NCBI RefSeq assembly: GCF_001417735.1
Contig: NZ_BBUZ01000025.1
Coordinates: 556,754 to 620,753 of the forward strand
DNA from: Streptomyces sp. NBRC 110028
Lineage (GTDB): Bacteria > Actinomycetota > Actinomycetes > Streptomycetales > Streptomycetaceae
Direction of reading: 5' to 3'
Length of the DNA stretch: 64,000 nucleotides
How positions within the stretch are numbered: the first letter of the stretch is position 1; each line of letters begins with the position of its first letter. The position numbers and the translations under genes are program-made. This document shows, piece after piece, positions 19,214-27,067 of the stretch. The notes below the pieces were generated by a model. It searched no databases. It saw nothing but the letters and a program-made list of their open reading frames with translations, and was not told the DNA's origin.

Positions 19214-19963
19214 ATGACCAGTTCTTCCGGTACTCCGGACGACGGGCACGACACCACTCCGGAGCCACCGGCCACGGGCGAATCCGGTGGCGGGAGTTCG
19301 AGTGCTTCCGGGAAGCAGGGCGGCCCGAACGCGGTACTCAAGGGCGAATCCGGCTTCCGCGAGCCGCCCGGGGACTACGTCAAGGCCGCCAGGACGGCCC
19401 CCGACCACTGGCTGTCCATCATCGACCGGCACTGGGACGGCGACGAGGACGAGCCTCCGCCGTCCTGGGCGATCCTCGGGCGCTGGCGCAGTGATGAGCG
19501 GGGCGAGATCGTCGAGTGGGAGGAGAACACCGAGTACCGGCCCTCACCCGACGCGCACGGCTGGGCCCGCCCGGTCAGCCCCGCGGACGCCGCCGTACAG
19601 CTCGTCGCCACCGGCTACGGCTCACAGGAGCTGTTCGCCCTGGTGCTCGCGGACGCCGAAGTGGCCGTGTGTGTCGACGAGGGGGGCGAACCGGCGGTCA
19701 CCGAGGCCCCCGACGGGACCCCCGCGGTGCCCGTTTTCTCCCCCTCGCCGGAGTTGGAGGACGACAAGCTGCCCGCGCACGAGGTGATGTCCGTACCCGA
19801 TCTGCTGGACCGGCTGCCCGAGGGGAAGGAGATCCTGTTCCTCAGCTCCTCGGCCCCGGTGGGGCAGCTCGTCACGGCGAGCGCCCTGCGGGAGGGCAAG
19901 GCCGAGGTGGACCGGTACGAGGCGGAGGCCGCGGACGGGGGGCCGGCGGCGACGGGGTGGTGA
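19214..19963 (+). CDS. Type VII secretion system-associated SseB-like protein
   Basis: This 249-residue protein has a disordered Ser/Gly/Pro-rich head (about 1-55), then a conserved core with W.II..HWDGDEDEPPPSWAILGRWRSD, 'EYRPSPDAHGW' and a DAAVQLVATGYGSQ segment. An SseB-like tail follows, with VPDLLDRLPEG and LFLSSSAPVGQLV. This pattern is typical of the family annotated as T7SS-associated in Streptomyces; its biochemical role is not established. ATG 19214 was chosen because GGAG lies 8 nt upstream and the conserved core follows. It begins 198 bp after the giant gene on the same strand, so it may share its transcript. A second full paralogue follows 370 bp downstream. The protein has no signal peptide or membrane segment, so a cytosolic chaperone-like or adaptor role for the upstream effector is a reasonable inference. 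Confidence 0.75.
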   Translation: MTSSSGTPDDGHDTTPEPPATGESGGGSSSASGKQGGPNAVLKGESGFREPPGDYVKAARTAPDHWLSIIDRHWDGDEDEPPPSWAILGRWRSDERGEIVEWEENTEYRPSPDAHGWARPVSPADAAVQLVATGYGSQELFALVLADAEVAVCVDEGGEPAVTEAPDGTPAVPVFSPSPELEDDKLPAHEVMSVPDLLDRLPEGKEILFLSSSAPVGQLVTASALREGKAEVDRYEAEAADGGPAATGW

Positions 19964-20050
19964 CGGGGCGAGGGAACGCGTCCGTGCCCTTACCTCCGCC
20001 CCCGCGATCGGGGCCATCCGGCGGCGGCCGTAGTCTCAAGAACACCTCAG

Positions 20051-20203
20051 GTGGTGGACGAGGGGCCGCCCGCTCATGTGATGATGCGGGTACCCGATCT
20101 CCTCGATCGCTTGTCCGAGGATCGGGAACTGGTGTTCCTCAGCTCCTCCGCCCCGGTGGCCCGACTCGTCCCGGTGAGCGAGTTGCGGGTGAGCCGGGCA
20201 GTG
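20051..20203 (+). pseudogene. Orphan SseB-like C-terminal tail (remnant of a third paralogue)
   Basis: In frame with the next gene but ahead of its ribosome binding site, about 50 codons read PPAHVMMRVPDLLDRL, then FLSSSAPVARLV and SELR. These match the tail of the preceding protein (PAHEVMSVPDLLDRL, FLSSSAPVGQLV) at roughly 60% by eye. No start signal precedes it, and the N-terminal core (the WAILGRWR region) is missing. The best reading is a decayed third copy. An alternative is a 416-residue fusion starting at GTG 20051. Confidence 0.55.
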
Positions 20204-20332
20204 GAGGGGCGCGAGGCGCCCCGGGGAACGGAGCGGGAGCACACCGGGCAATCCCGCACGGGTGCGCCCGCATCACCGACCATGCCGAGCATTACCAGCA
20301 GTGAGCCAGTCGGCCCAGTAAGCGAGGACAGC

Positions 20333-21301
20333 ATGAGCGACAACGGCGCTTCCGCCGCGGTCACCCCATCCGAATCGGGCGAGCCGTCAACCGGTTTCGC
20401 GGACTTCGAGCCGACCGCCGAGACCCCGGCACCCGCCCCCGGGGCGTCCGACGAGACCGAAGTTCCGGAACCGCCGGATGAGTTCGTCAAGGCCGCCAAG
20501 CTGGCGCCGAACCACTGGCTCTACCTGACCGACCCCGCCTGGCAGGGCGAAGGCCCGCCGCCGGACTGGGCCGTGGTGGGCCAGTGGCGCTCCGATGACG
20601 ACGGCGAGATCGTGGAGTGGCAGGACAACGAGAACTACCAGCCCTCGCCGGAAGCGCTCGGCTGGCCCGAGCCCGAGGACGACGTGGACGCCGCCATCCA
20701 GCTCGCCACGACCGGCTACGGTCCGGCGGAGGACGTCACCGCCGCGCTGGCCAAGGCGGAGGTCGCGGTGCTGGTCACGGCGAACGGCGAACCGGTGAGC
20801 GCGTCGGCGCCGGACGGCACGGCGGTCGTCCCCATCTACACCTCGCCCCGCTATCTGCACGCGGCCGGACGCCTGGGGTTCGAGCGGGTGCGGGTGCCCG
20901 CGTTCCTGGAGCGGCTTCCGGAGGGGCACAGCCTGTGCATCAACAGTTCCGCCCCGGTCAGCATGGTGATGACCACGGACGGCCTGGCGGACATCATGGC
21001 CGCCGCGGCCGAGGCGCCCGACGGGGAGGCCGGGGACGAGGAGTCCGGGGTCGAGTGGCCGTCGGTGGTGCCCCGCGAGGGCACCGCACCGGGGGCCGGC
21101 GAACCGGCCACGGCGGAGGACGGCCCGGCGGAGGACGGCCCGGCGGAGGACGGGACGACGGCGGGCGAGGCGGCGACGGACACCGCGGCGGCGAACGGTA
21201 CGGCGGCGCCCCGCAAGACGGCGGCCCGTAAGACGGCGGCCCGCCGCAAGCGCGTCACCGACGTGGACCTTCCCGACTCCGGCGAGGGCGAGAGCGGGTG
21301 A
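20333..21301 (+). CDS. Type VII secretion system-associated SseB-like protein, second copy
   Basis: This 322-residue paralogue of the 19214 gene has an acidic, Pro/Ser-rich head, then the shared core W...DPAW...PPDWAVVGQWRSDD, YQPSPEALGWPEPE, VDAAIQLATTGYGP, and an SseB-like tail (VPAFLERLPEGHSL, INSSAPVSMV). It differs by a roughly 100-residue extension that is first acidic with repeated AEDGP units and then strongly basic, ending in KTAARKTAARRKR. Such a histone-like Lys/Arg tail is unusual for this family. ATG 20333 is supported by GAGGA four bases upstream and by alignment of the conserved core. The frame stays open upstream into the orphan tail. A 16-bp hairpin immediately follows the stop. 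Its role in the secretion block is inferred from homology and position only. Confidence 0.75.
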   Translation: MSDNGASAAVTPSESGEPSTGFADFEPTAETPAPAPGASDETEVPEPPDEFVKAAKLAPNHWLYLTDPAWQGEGPPPDWAVVGQWRSDDDGEIVEWQDNENYQPSPEALGWPEPEDDVDAAIQLATTGYGPAEDVTAALAKAEVAVLVTANGEPVSASAPDGTAVVPIYTSPRYLHAAGRLGFERVRVPAFLERLPEGHSLCINSSAPVSMVMTTDGLADIMAAAAEAPDGEAGDEESGVEWPSVVPREGTAPGAGEPATAEDGPAEDGPAEDGTTAGEAATDTAAANGTAAPRKTAARKTAARRKRVTDVDLPDSGEGESG

Positions 21302-21305
21302 CCGA

Positions 21306-21347
21306 GGCGGACGACGCCGCCGGCGCATGGTGGCGGTGTCGTCCGCC
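21306..21347 (+). terminator. Hairpin terminator after the SseB-like pair
   Basis: The 16-nt arms at 21306-21321 and 21332-21347 pair completely (one G-U) around a 10-nt loop, starting 4 nt after the stop codon. There is no long U tract, as is usual in Streptomyces. This separates the SseB-like genes from the next unit. Confidence 0.7.
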
Positions 21348-21617
21348 GACGGGACGGTGAGCCGACCGCGTCGAAGAACCAGCCCCGGGGCAGCGCGGCG
21401 GCGGTCGGCACCGTCCTCACCGGCACCGGCACCGGCCGTGCGGTGGCCGACCACGAGTGGAAAGCCTAGTTCTGCGGCCCATGGCTGGACAGAAACACCT
21501 GTTTGCCATATTTACTGCGTACACTCCAAGCCCCCTGGTATGGCGGGCCACTTCAGCCCATCGGCCACCAGGTGACAACGGCTTGAGTGACACACCCAGG
21601 TGCGAAGGAGAGACGAC

Positions 21618-24600
21618 GTGACCCGTTCCGGTGGCCGGTCGCGGTGGTTCGGCGGTCGCGGCAAGGCACGGCGCGCCGCCGCCCCCGCCCCAGCCCCGAC
21701 CGGTGGCTTCGGCGGCGAGGCCACCGAAGCCGAGCCGGACGAGCTGCTGCTCGCCGAGGAGTACGGCGCGCTCATCTTGCTTCGCTCGGCCCGGGACACC
21801 ACGATCAGTCAGACGACCGTGGACGAACTCGTCGACACGATGGGGGCCGAGGCGGGCATCGCCACCGTCGTGACCGGCGCGGCGGGCGGGGACGGCACGT
21901 CGGCGGAAGAGTTCTGGGAGCGCCTGGCCGAGGTGTTCGACTCGCTGCGCGAGGCGGGCACCGGCACCGTACGGCTCGTCATGTCCGGCGCGGGGGAGGA
22001 CCGGCCGGACCGGCCGTCCGTGGCCCGCAGGGTCGCCGACGGGTGGGAGCTGGAGGTGATCGCCCCGGACGGCGAGGTCCAGATCGTCCCCGGCGGGTCG
22101 CTGTTCGTCCAGCCCGACCCGCCGCGGCGCAGGGGCTGGTGGAGCTTCTCGCCGGGCGTCCAGCCGGTGGCCCTGGGCGCGCGTCAGCCCGCCCCCGCGT
22201 GGCAGCCCGGCGTCGAGCAGGTGCCGCAGCGGACCGACAGCGGATGTGTCGTCGAGCAGATCCCGGCGGGGCTGCTGGCCCGCTCCCCCCACGCCACCGC
22301 GCCGCAGCGCGGCGACCTGTGCTACTCGGTGCCGGCCGACCCCCGGGGGCCCACCGTTCTGGTCGGCGTCCCCGAGGGCGGGGACGTCTCGGCGTCCGAC
22401 ATCGGCGAGGTGCTGTCGTCCCTGCCCGCGTCCCTGTGGTCCCGGGTCCGCCTCGCCCCCGGGAGCCCCCGGGACATCCTGCGCACGGGGCAGCTGGCCG
22501 CCGAGACGCTCAACACCGAGATCGTGGTCTACACGGGTCTGCCGCTCCTGGCGCCCAGCGGCCCCGCGGACCGTGGCACCGCACGGGCGATGCTCATCGG
22601 TGCCGACGGCAACCCGCGGTGGCGGCCCTTCGTGGACGCCGTGGTGTGCGCCCCGACCCCCGAGGGCGAAGCCACCCCGGCCCCGCGCCTGCTCCGCTGG
22701 AGCCCGCCGCTGCCGGGCCCCGGCAACGTCGAGCACGGCATCGTACGGCTCTCCGACCGCTGGCAGGCGATGGTGACCCGGGCGGGCCTGTGGATCACCG
22801 AACGCGACGGCCAGGCGCCGTCCACCTCGACCCGTGCGGTGGACGCCGAGGGCCCGGCCATCGAGGTCGGCCGCCCCGGCGAGGAGCTGGACCCGTCGCT
22901 GTGGCCCGACCTCACCCGGCTCTTCGAGCGGCTGGGGGCCGATGTGCGCGGCCGGGCGCGGCTGTACGTACACGGCACGGCCGCGGACGGCGGCCGCGAA
23001 CTGCGCGCGATCGCGGCGCGGCACGGCGTCCGGACCCTCCGCTTCACCCCCCGGCCGGCCCCCGCCCCAGCCCCCCGCCCGGCGCCCGGCACCACCCCGC
23101 CCCCGGTCGCCCGCCCCACAACGGGCACCCACCCCACCCCGGCCGCCGGCGCGCCCGCACCTCCCGGCCCCGGCCTGGCCGCCGCGGCCCCCGCAACCGG
23201 TTCGGCCGCCGCGGCCGCGAGCCCGGCCACCGCCACGGGCTCGGCACCCGGTACCCGCCCGAGCCCCGGCGCACCCCTACAGCCCGGCAGCCGCCCGGCG
23301 CCCGGCACCGGCCCGCGACGTGGACCGCACCCGGGTCCCGGCCCGCGCCCGGCGGGCGGTACGCCTCCTCCTCCGTTCCCGCGCGCGGCTGGCGACGGCT
23401 CGTCGGCCCCCGGCTCCCGCCCGCCCGGCAGCGTGCCCCCGGCGCCCGGCGACCGCCCGGTGCCGGGCGGGCCGCTGCCGCATGGTGCGGGCCTGAGCCC
23501 CGGGCCGAGGCTGGGGCCCGGTCCGCGCCCCGTGACCGGCCCGCCCCCGGCGCCTGGTGGGCGCCCGGAGGCCGGCCCGCGCCCGCCGGCCGACGCGCCC
23601 TCGGGGCCGCGCGCGCCTGGGGCGCCGCGTCCCGGCCCGGGTGGGCCCGGCCCGCGCCCCGAGCCCGGGGCACCTCCGCCGCCCGGCGGCATGCCCCCGG
23701 CCCCCGACCGGTGGGGCACCCGCCCGGTGCCGGGCACGCCCTCGTCCCCTCGCGTGAATCCGGCGTCCGACGCCACACCCCCGGCACCCGGTGCGGGGTC
23801 CGGGCAGGACCCGGCCGGCCCGCCGCCGGCCGTCGGCGCGCCCTCGGCCCCCGGCACGCCGACGCCGCCTCATGCGGACCTGGCTCCGGGGCCCGGCCCG
23901 GACGCGCCCGCTCCGGTGCCCGCGCCCGGCACGACTCCGCCGCAGGGCGACGTACCGCCGGCCCCCGGTGCGCCACCCGCCGCCGGGACGCGCCCGACGG
24001 ACGGTGCGGGGTCCGCGACCGATCCGGCTCCGGCGTCCGGCACTTCCCCGGCGCCCCGTAAGGGGCCCGGGCCCGAACCCTCGGGAACCGGTGGACGGCC
24101 AGCGACCGGCCGGCCTGCGTCCCCCGGCGCGAACCCGGAACCGGGCCCGCGGTTCGGCGCCGACTCCTGGGCCGCGGCCGGTTGGTTCCCGGTGCCTGAC
24201 ACACCGTCGGAGTCCGGCCCCGCCCCGTCCCCCGGCGCGGACACCGCCTCGGGTACGCCCCCGGAGCCCGGTGCGGATCCGGGGCCGGGCACGGACGCGG
24301 CGTCCGACGGGCGTCCGGCGCCCGGCACGCCGCCGTCCGTCACGTCCGCTCCCGGGCCGGAACCGGAGCCGGAGCCGGAACCCGCCGGGGACGTGCCCGA
24401 GCCGCCGCCCGCTCCGGCGCGTCCGCCGATGATGAGCGTGTCCTCGGGCTCCGGCGATCCGGACGAGAAGCGGGCCGAGCCCACCGAAGCCGAGCCCACC
24501 GAACCCCGGGCCACCGAGCCCGAACCCGCCGAACCCACCCAGCCGGACCCGGAGCCGGAGCCCGACCCCGACCCGGAGCCGGAGCCGGACCCGGAGCCGG

Positions 24601-25421
24601 AGCCACCGGCGCGGCGGGTGGCAGCGCCGTTGGCACCGGTGCCGTTTCAGCCCGGCCACGTCAGTACCGAGGCCGAACGCGGCATGTTCCGGGCGCTCGC
24701 GGACACGGTGTGGGACCGGCACGGGACCGCCGTGGGCCGTATGCTCACCAGGCTGCCCGCGCTGCGCGGGCAGGAACAGGAGGCGGCCCGCGCTGACCTG
24801 ATCGCGGTGCACCTGTATCTGCACACCAAGGAAGGCCCGTTGGGCCACGCCGAACTGGCCCGTGCGCTCCGCGACGCCGACAAGCCGCTGCTGCCGTACG
24901 CCGCCTGCCTCACCTCGGGGCTGCGCCGACTGCCCTCCTACCGCGGTGTGGCGTTGCGCGGCGCCGAGGCGGAGGACCTCGGCGACGTCCCGGCGCCCGG
25001 GGACCTGCTGCGGGATCCGGCGCCGGTGTGCGCGCTGCCACTCGCGACCGGCGCGCCGCGCCCGCGCGGCGCGCGGTACGCGATCTGGTCGGTCACCGGG
25101 CGGCGGGTGCGCCAGCTGACCGACCGGCCGGGGGCGGGCCCGGCCCGGGACGAGGTGGTGTTCTCCCCGGGCACGGTGCTGCGGGTGCTCGATGTCCGCG
25201 AGGAGGACGGAGCACCACTGATCCTGCTGCGCGAGGTCCCTCTCACCACGCCGAACGCACAGCCCCCGCACGGCGCCGGGCTCGACGCCGAAGACCGGGC
25301 CGCACTCGGCCGGCTGGAGCAGGCGCTGGGCGCCCAACAGGTGGCGCCGGGGCCGTTCAGCTGGCCGGAGTTGTGCCACGGTCCGCTGGGGCGCGCCGCA
25401 GACCGGTCGGCGGCATCCTGA
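21618..25421 (+). CDS. Large protein with proline-rich linker and ADP-ribosyltransferase-like C-terminus
   Basis: The start is GTG 21618, with GAAGGAGA 6 nt upstream; the product is 1267 residues. A basic head is followed by a unique N-terminal region (about 40-475) with no family I recognise. Next is a low-complexity linker of about 520 residues (roughly 478-1000) made of PG, PAPG and GPRP units and ending in PEPEPDPD repeats. A globular C-terminus (about 1010-1267) contains YRGV (Arg1109), YAIWSVTGR (Ser1158) and RDEVVFSPGTVLRVL (Glu1179). These three blocks follow the R-S-E order of ADP-ribosyltransferase folds, and the acidic residue before VVF sits where catalytic Glu lies. The second Ser/Thr and the first acid of ExE are changed, so it may be a divergent or inactive member. 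No signal peptide is seen. It lies between T7SS-associated genes and a lectin, so it may be a second effector. The ART call is moderate. Confidence 0.6.
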   Translation: MTRSGGRSRWFGGRGKARRAAAPAPAPTGGFGGEATEAEPDELLLAEEYGALILLRSARDTTISQTTVDELVDTMGAEAGIATVVTGAAGGDGTSAEEFWERLAEVFDSLREAGTGTVRLVMSGAGEDRPDRPSVARRVADGWELEVIAPDGEVQIVPGGSLFVQPDPPRRRGWWSFSPGVQPVALGARQPAPAWQPGVEQVPQRTDSGCVVEQIPAGLLARSPHATAPQRGDLCYSVPADPRGPTVLVGVPEGGDVSASDIGEVLSSLPASLWSRVRLAPGSPRDILRTGQLAAETLNTEIVVYTGLPLLAPSGPADRGTARAMLIGADGNPRWRPFVDAVVCAPTPEGEATPAPRLLRWSPPLPGPGNVEHGIVRLSDRWQAMVTRAGLWITERDGQAPSTSTRAVDAEGPAIEVGRPGEELDPSLWPDLTRLFERLGADVRGRARLYVHGTAADGGRELRAIAARHGVRTLRFTPRPAPAPAPRPAPGTTPPPVARPTTGTHPTPAAGAPAPPGPGLAAAAPATGSAAAAASPATATGSAPGTRPSPGAPLQPGSRPAPGTGPRRGPHPGPGPRPAGGTPPPPFPRAAGDGSSAPGSRPPGSVPPAPGDRPVPGGPLPHGAGLSPGPRLGPGPRPVTGPPPAPGGRPEAGPRPPADAPSGPRAPGAPRPGPGGPGPRPEPGAPPPPGGMPPAPDRWGTRPVPGTPSSPRVNPASDATPPAPGAGSGQDPAGPPPAVGAPSAPGTPTPPHADLAPGPGPDAPAPVPAPGTTPPQGDVPPAPGAPPAAGTRPTDGAGSATDPAPASGTSPAPRKGPGPEPSGTGGRPATGRPASPGANPEPGPRFGADSWAAAGWFPVPDTPSESGPAPSPGADTASGTPPEPGADPGPGTDAASDGRPAPGTPPSVTSAPGPEPEPEPEPAGDVPEPPPAPARPPMMSVSSGSGDPDEKRAEPTEAEPTEPRATEPEPAEPTQPDPEPEPDPDPEPEPDPEPEPPARRVAAPLAPVPFQPGHVSTEAERGMFRALADTVWDRHGTAVGRMLTRLPALRGQEQEAARADLIAVHLYLHTKEGPLGHAELARALRDADKPLLPYAACLTSGLRRLPSYRGVALRGAEAEDLGDVPAPGDLLRDPAPVCALPLATGAPRPRGARYAIWSVTGRRVRQLTDRPGAGPARDEVVFSPGTVLRVLDVREEDGAPLILLREVPLTTPNAQPPHGAGLDAEDRAALGRLEQALGAQQVAPGPFSWPELCHGPLGRAADRSAAS

Positions 25422-25454
25422 CCGCCGGTCCAGCACTACAGAATCGGAGACTTG

Positions 25455-26747
25455 ATGCCTCATCAGGACAGCTCGGGGCCCGTAGGCCCCACGGTGCGCC
25501 GTGCCGTCAGCATGCCTGGCACGGTGGCCGATCCGGAATCCGCGCTCCGTCCCCGGGCGGCGCGTAAGGACGCGAAGGAAACCCAGGAGGTGAACAAGGC
25601 CGAGGAGGCGAACGGGACCAAGGAGAGCACGAAGGTCACCGGGCCCGTCGGCTCCAAGACGGCCGCCGAGCCCGTGGAGGGCGACGAACCGAAGAGGGCC
25701 GCCGAGCCCGAAACGGTTTCCGCCGCGACGGTGACGGCTACGATGAAGACCTCATCGGGCGACGCGTCGTCCGAGGCGGCCTCGTCCTCCGCCAAGCGGA
25801 GCGACGAGCACCGCGAGGGCGATGTCGGCTCGCTGGTGGCCGCCGCGGGCGGCAACCCCCCGGGCAGCACGTCCGAGAGCGATGGCGGGGAAGGCGGGGA
25901 CAAGCCGCCGTCCGGCCGTCCGACCAAGGCGCTGCTGGCCGCGGCGGGGATCGGCGGTGCGCTGCTGATCGCCATACCGTTCCTGGTCGCCGGCACCAAC
26001 AACAGCAAGGACGACAGCGAGCCGGCGGCGCTGGCCCGGAAGGCGTCGGCCCACACCATGCCGGCGAACGACGAGGACAAGGCCCCCGGGGTCTACGCGC
26101 CCAAGTCGCCCGACAGGCCCAAGCCCACGCCCGAGGACAAGTCCAAGGCCCCGAAGAGCCCGGCGGCGAAGCCGAGCCCGAGCGTGACGGAGAAGCAGAA
26201 GGAGGAGAAGAAGCCCGCTCCTGCTCCCAAGAAGAGCAAGAAGGCCTCGCCGAAGCGGGCCATGGCCCTGATCGACTACTCCAACAAGAAGAACGTCCTG
26301 CTCAGGAACGCGGTCACCGGTAGGTGCGCCGACATCCCCGGCTACGGCAAGGGTGAGGTGGACGGTAAGATCCAGCAGTACTACTGCGACGGCACGAGCG
26401 CGGACAACCAGCTCTGGAACTTCGAGGTGCGGTACAAGGACAAGGGGCCCGCCTCCGCCAACCTCTTCCAGATCCGCAACGTCAAGGACGGCCTCTGCAT
26501 GGACCTGCCGTATTACGGCGGTGCCGAGCACGGGGACGAGGTCACGGAGTACCACTGCGACGGCACCACCAAGGACAACCAGTTGTGGTGGCTGGAGCAG
26601 CGGGGCAGCAAGACGTGGTGGATCCACAACTACGCCAGCAACCAGATGTGCCTGGCGATCAAGGCGGACCGGGGCTCCACTGACCCCTCCGCCAAGCTGG
26701 CCATCGGGCCGTGCAGGTCCGACCGCAACCACGAGTGGATCATCTGA
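25455..26747 (+). CDS. Membrane-anchored ricin B-type lectin protein
   Basis: This 430-residue protein begins 33 bp after the preceding gene, at ATG 25455 behind a weak GGAGA. Residues 1-155 are a charged, disordered cytoplasmic part. One hydrophobic segment (LLAAAGIGGALLIAIPFLVA, about residues 157-176) is a likely signal anchor. A Lys/Pro-rich stalk follows to about 270. The C-terminal 155 residues form a ricin-type beta-trefoil with three carbohydrate-binding repeats, each ending in a QxW-type motif (DNQLWNF, DNQLWWL, NHEWII) and with paired Cys (GRCADIPGYG, QYYCDG; GLCMDLPYYG, EYHCDG). This topology puts the lectin outside the membrane. Tight linkage to the ART-like gene suggests co-transcription. 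Binding of cell-wall or target-cell glycans is inferred from the fold. Confidence 0.8.
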   Translation: MPHQDSSGPVGPTVRRAVSMPGTVADPESALRPRAARKDAKETQEVNKAEEANGTKESTKVTGPVGSKTAAEPVEGDEPKRAAEPETVSAATVTATMKTSSGDASSEAASSSAKRSDEHREGDVGSLVAAAGGNPPGSTSESDGGEGGDKPPSGRPTKALLAAAGIGGALLIAIPFLVAGTNNSKDDSEPAALARKASAHTMPANDEDKAPGVYAPKSPDRPKPTPEDKSKAPKSPAAKPSPSVTEKQKEEKKPAPAPKKSKKASPKRAMALIDYSNKKNVLLRNAVTGRCADIPGYGKGEVDGKIQQYYCDGTSADNQLWNFEVRYKDKGPASANLFQIRNVKDGLCMDLPYYGGAEHGDEVTEYHCDGTTKDNQLWWLEQRGSKTWWIHNYASNQMCLAIKADRGSTDPSAKLAIGPCRSDRNHEWII

Positions 26748-26769
26748 GGACGGCCACTCGCAGGCGCCG

Positions 26770-26805
26770 CCGGGCCCCCTCCGCCGCAGGGCGGAGGGGG
26801 CCCGG
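26770..26805 (+). terminator. Perfect 16-bp hairpin terminator after the lectin gene
   Basis: The arms 26770-26785 and 26790-26805 are perfectly complementary around the loop gcag, 22 nt after the stop codon. It marks the right end of the secretion/toxin block. Confidence 0.8.
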
Positions 26806-26876
26806 TCGCGTGCAAAACACATGCCCGAGGTCGCCGGTCGCGGTACAGTTGTCGCGTCCTGTTGTCTCCGATAGAG

Positions 26877-27067
26877 GTGGACGTTGCGCATCTGAGGTTC
26901 GCGATCATCACGCGGTACGGCGTTGCCGTACGCGTGGATGCGACCTCGGTGCATGAGCCGTCCCTCACCCCGACAGGCCCCGCACTCCCTCGCCCCTCCC
27001 GGCTCGGCCGCCGCGTGGTGCTCGCATACGAAGCCCCCATCCCAGCGCTGACGACTGCGAGATCACC
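26877..27067 (+). promoter_or_regulatory. Structured 5' leader of the ABC-F gene, possible attenuator with leader peptide
   Basis: Between a TACAGT-like -10 (near 26843) and the ABC-F start lie about 215 nt. An open frame from GTG 26877 reads VDVAHLRFAIITRYGVAVR and overlaps the ABC-F start by 40 nt in another frame. Just inside it, 26910-26935 forms an 11-bp hairpin (one bulge) with a gtt loop. Actinobacterial and firmicute ABC-F resistance genes are often controlled by ribosome-stalling leaders; here this is inferred from layout only. Confidence 0.4.

Noticed and set aside
23277..25463. Minus-strand and alternative-frame open frames in the proline linker region
   Set aside because: The repeats keep several frames open; only the plus frame starting at 21618 continues into a folded C-terminal domain and has a ribosome site.
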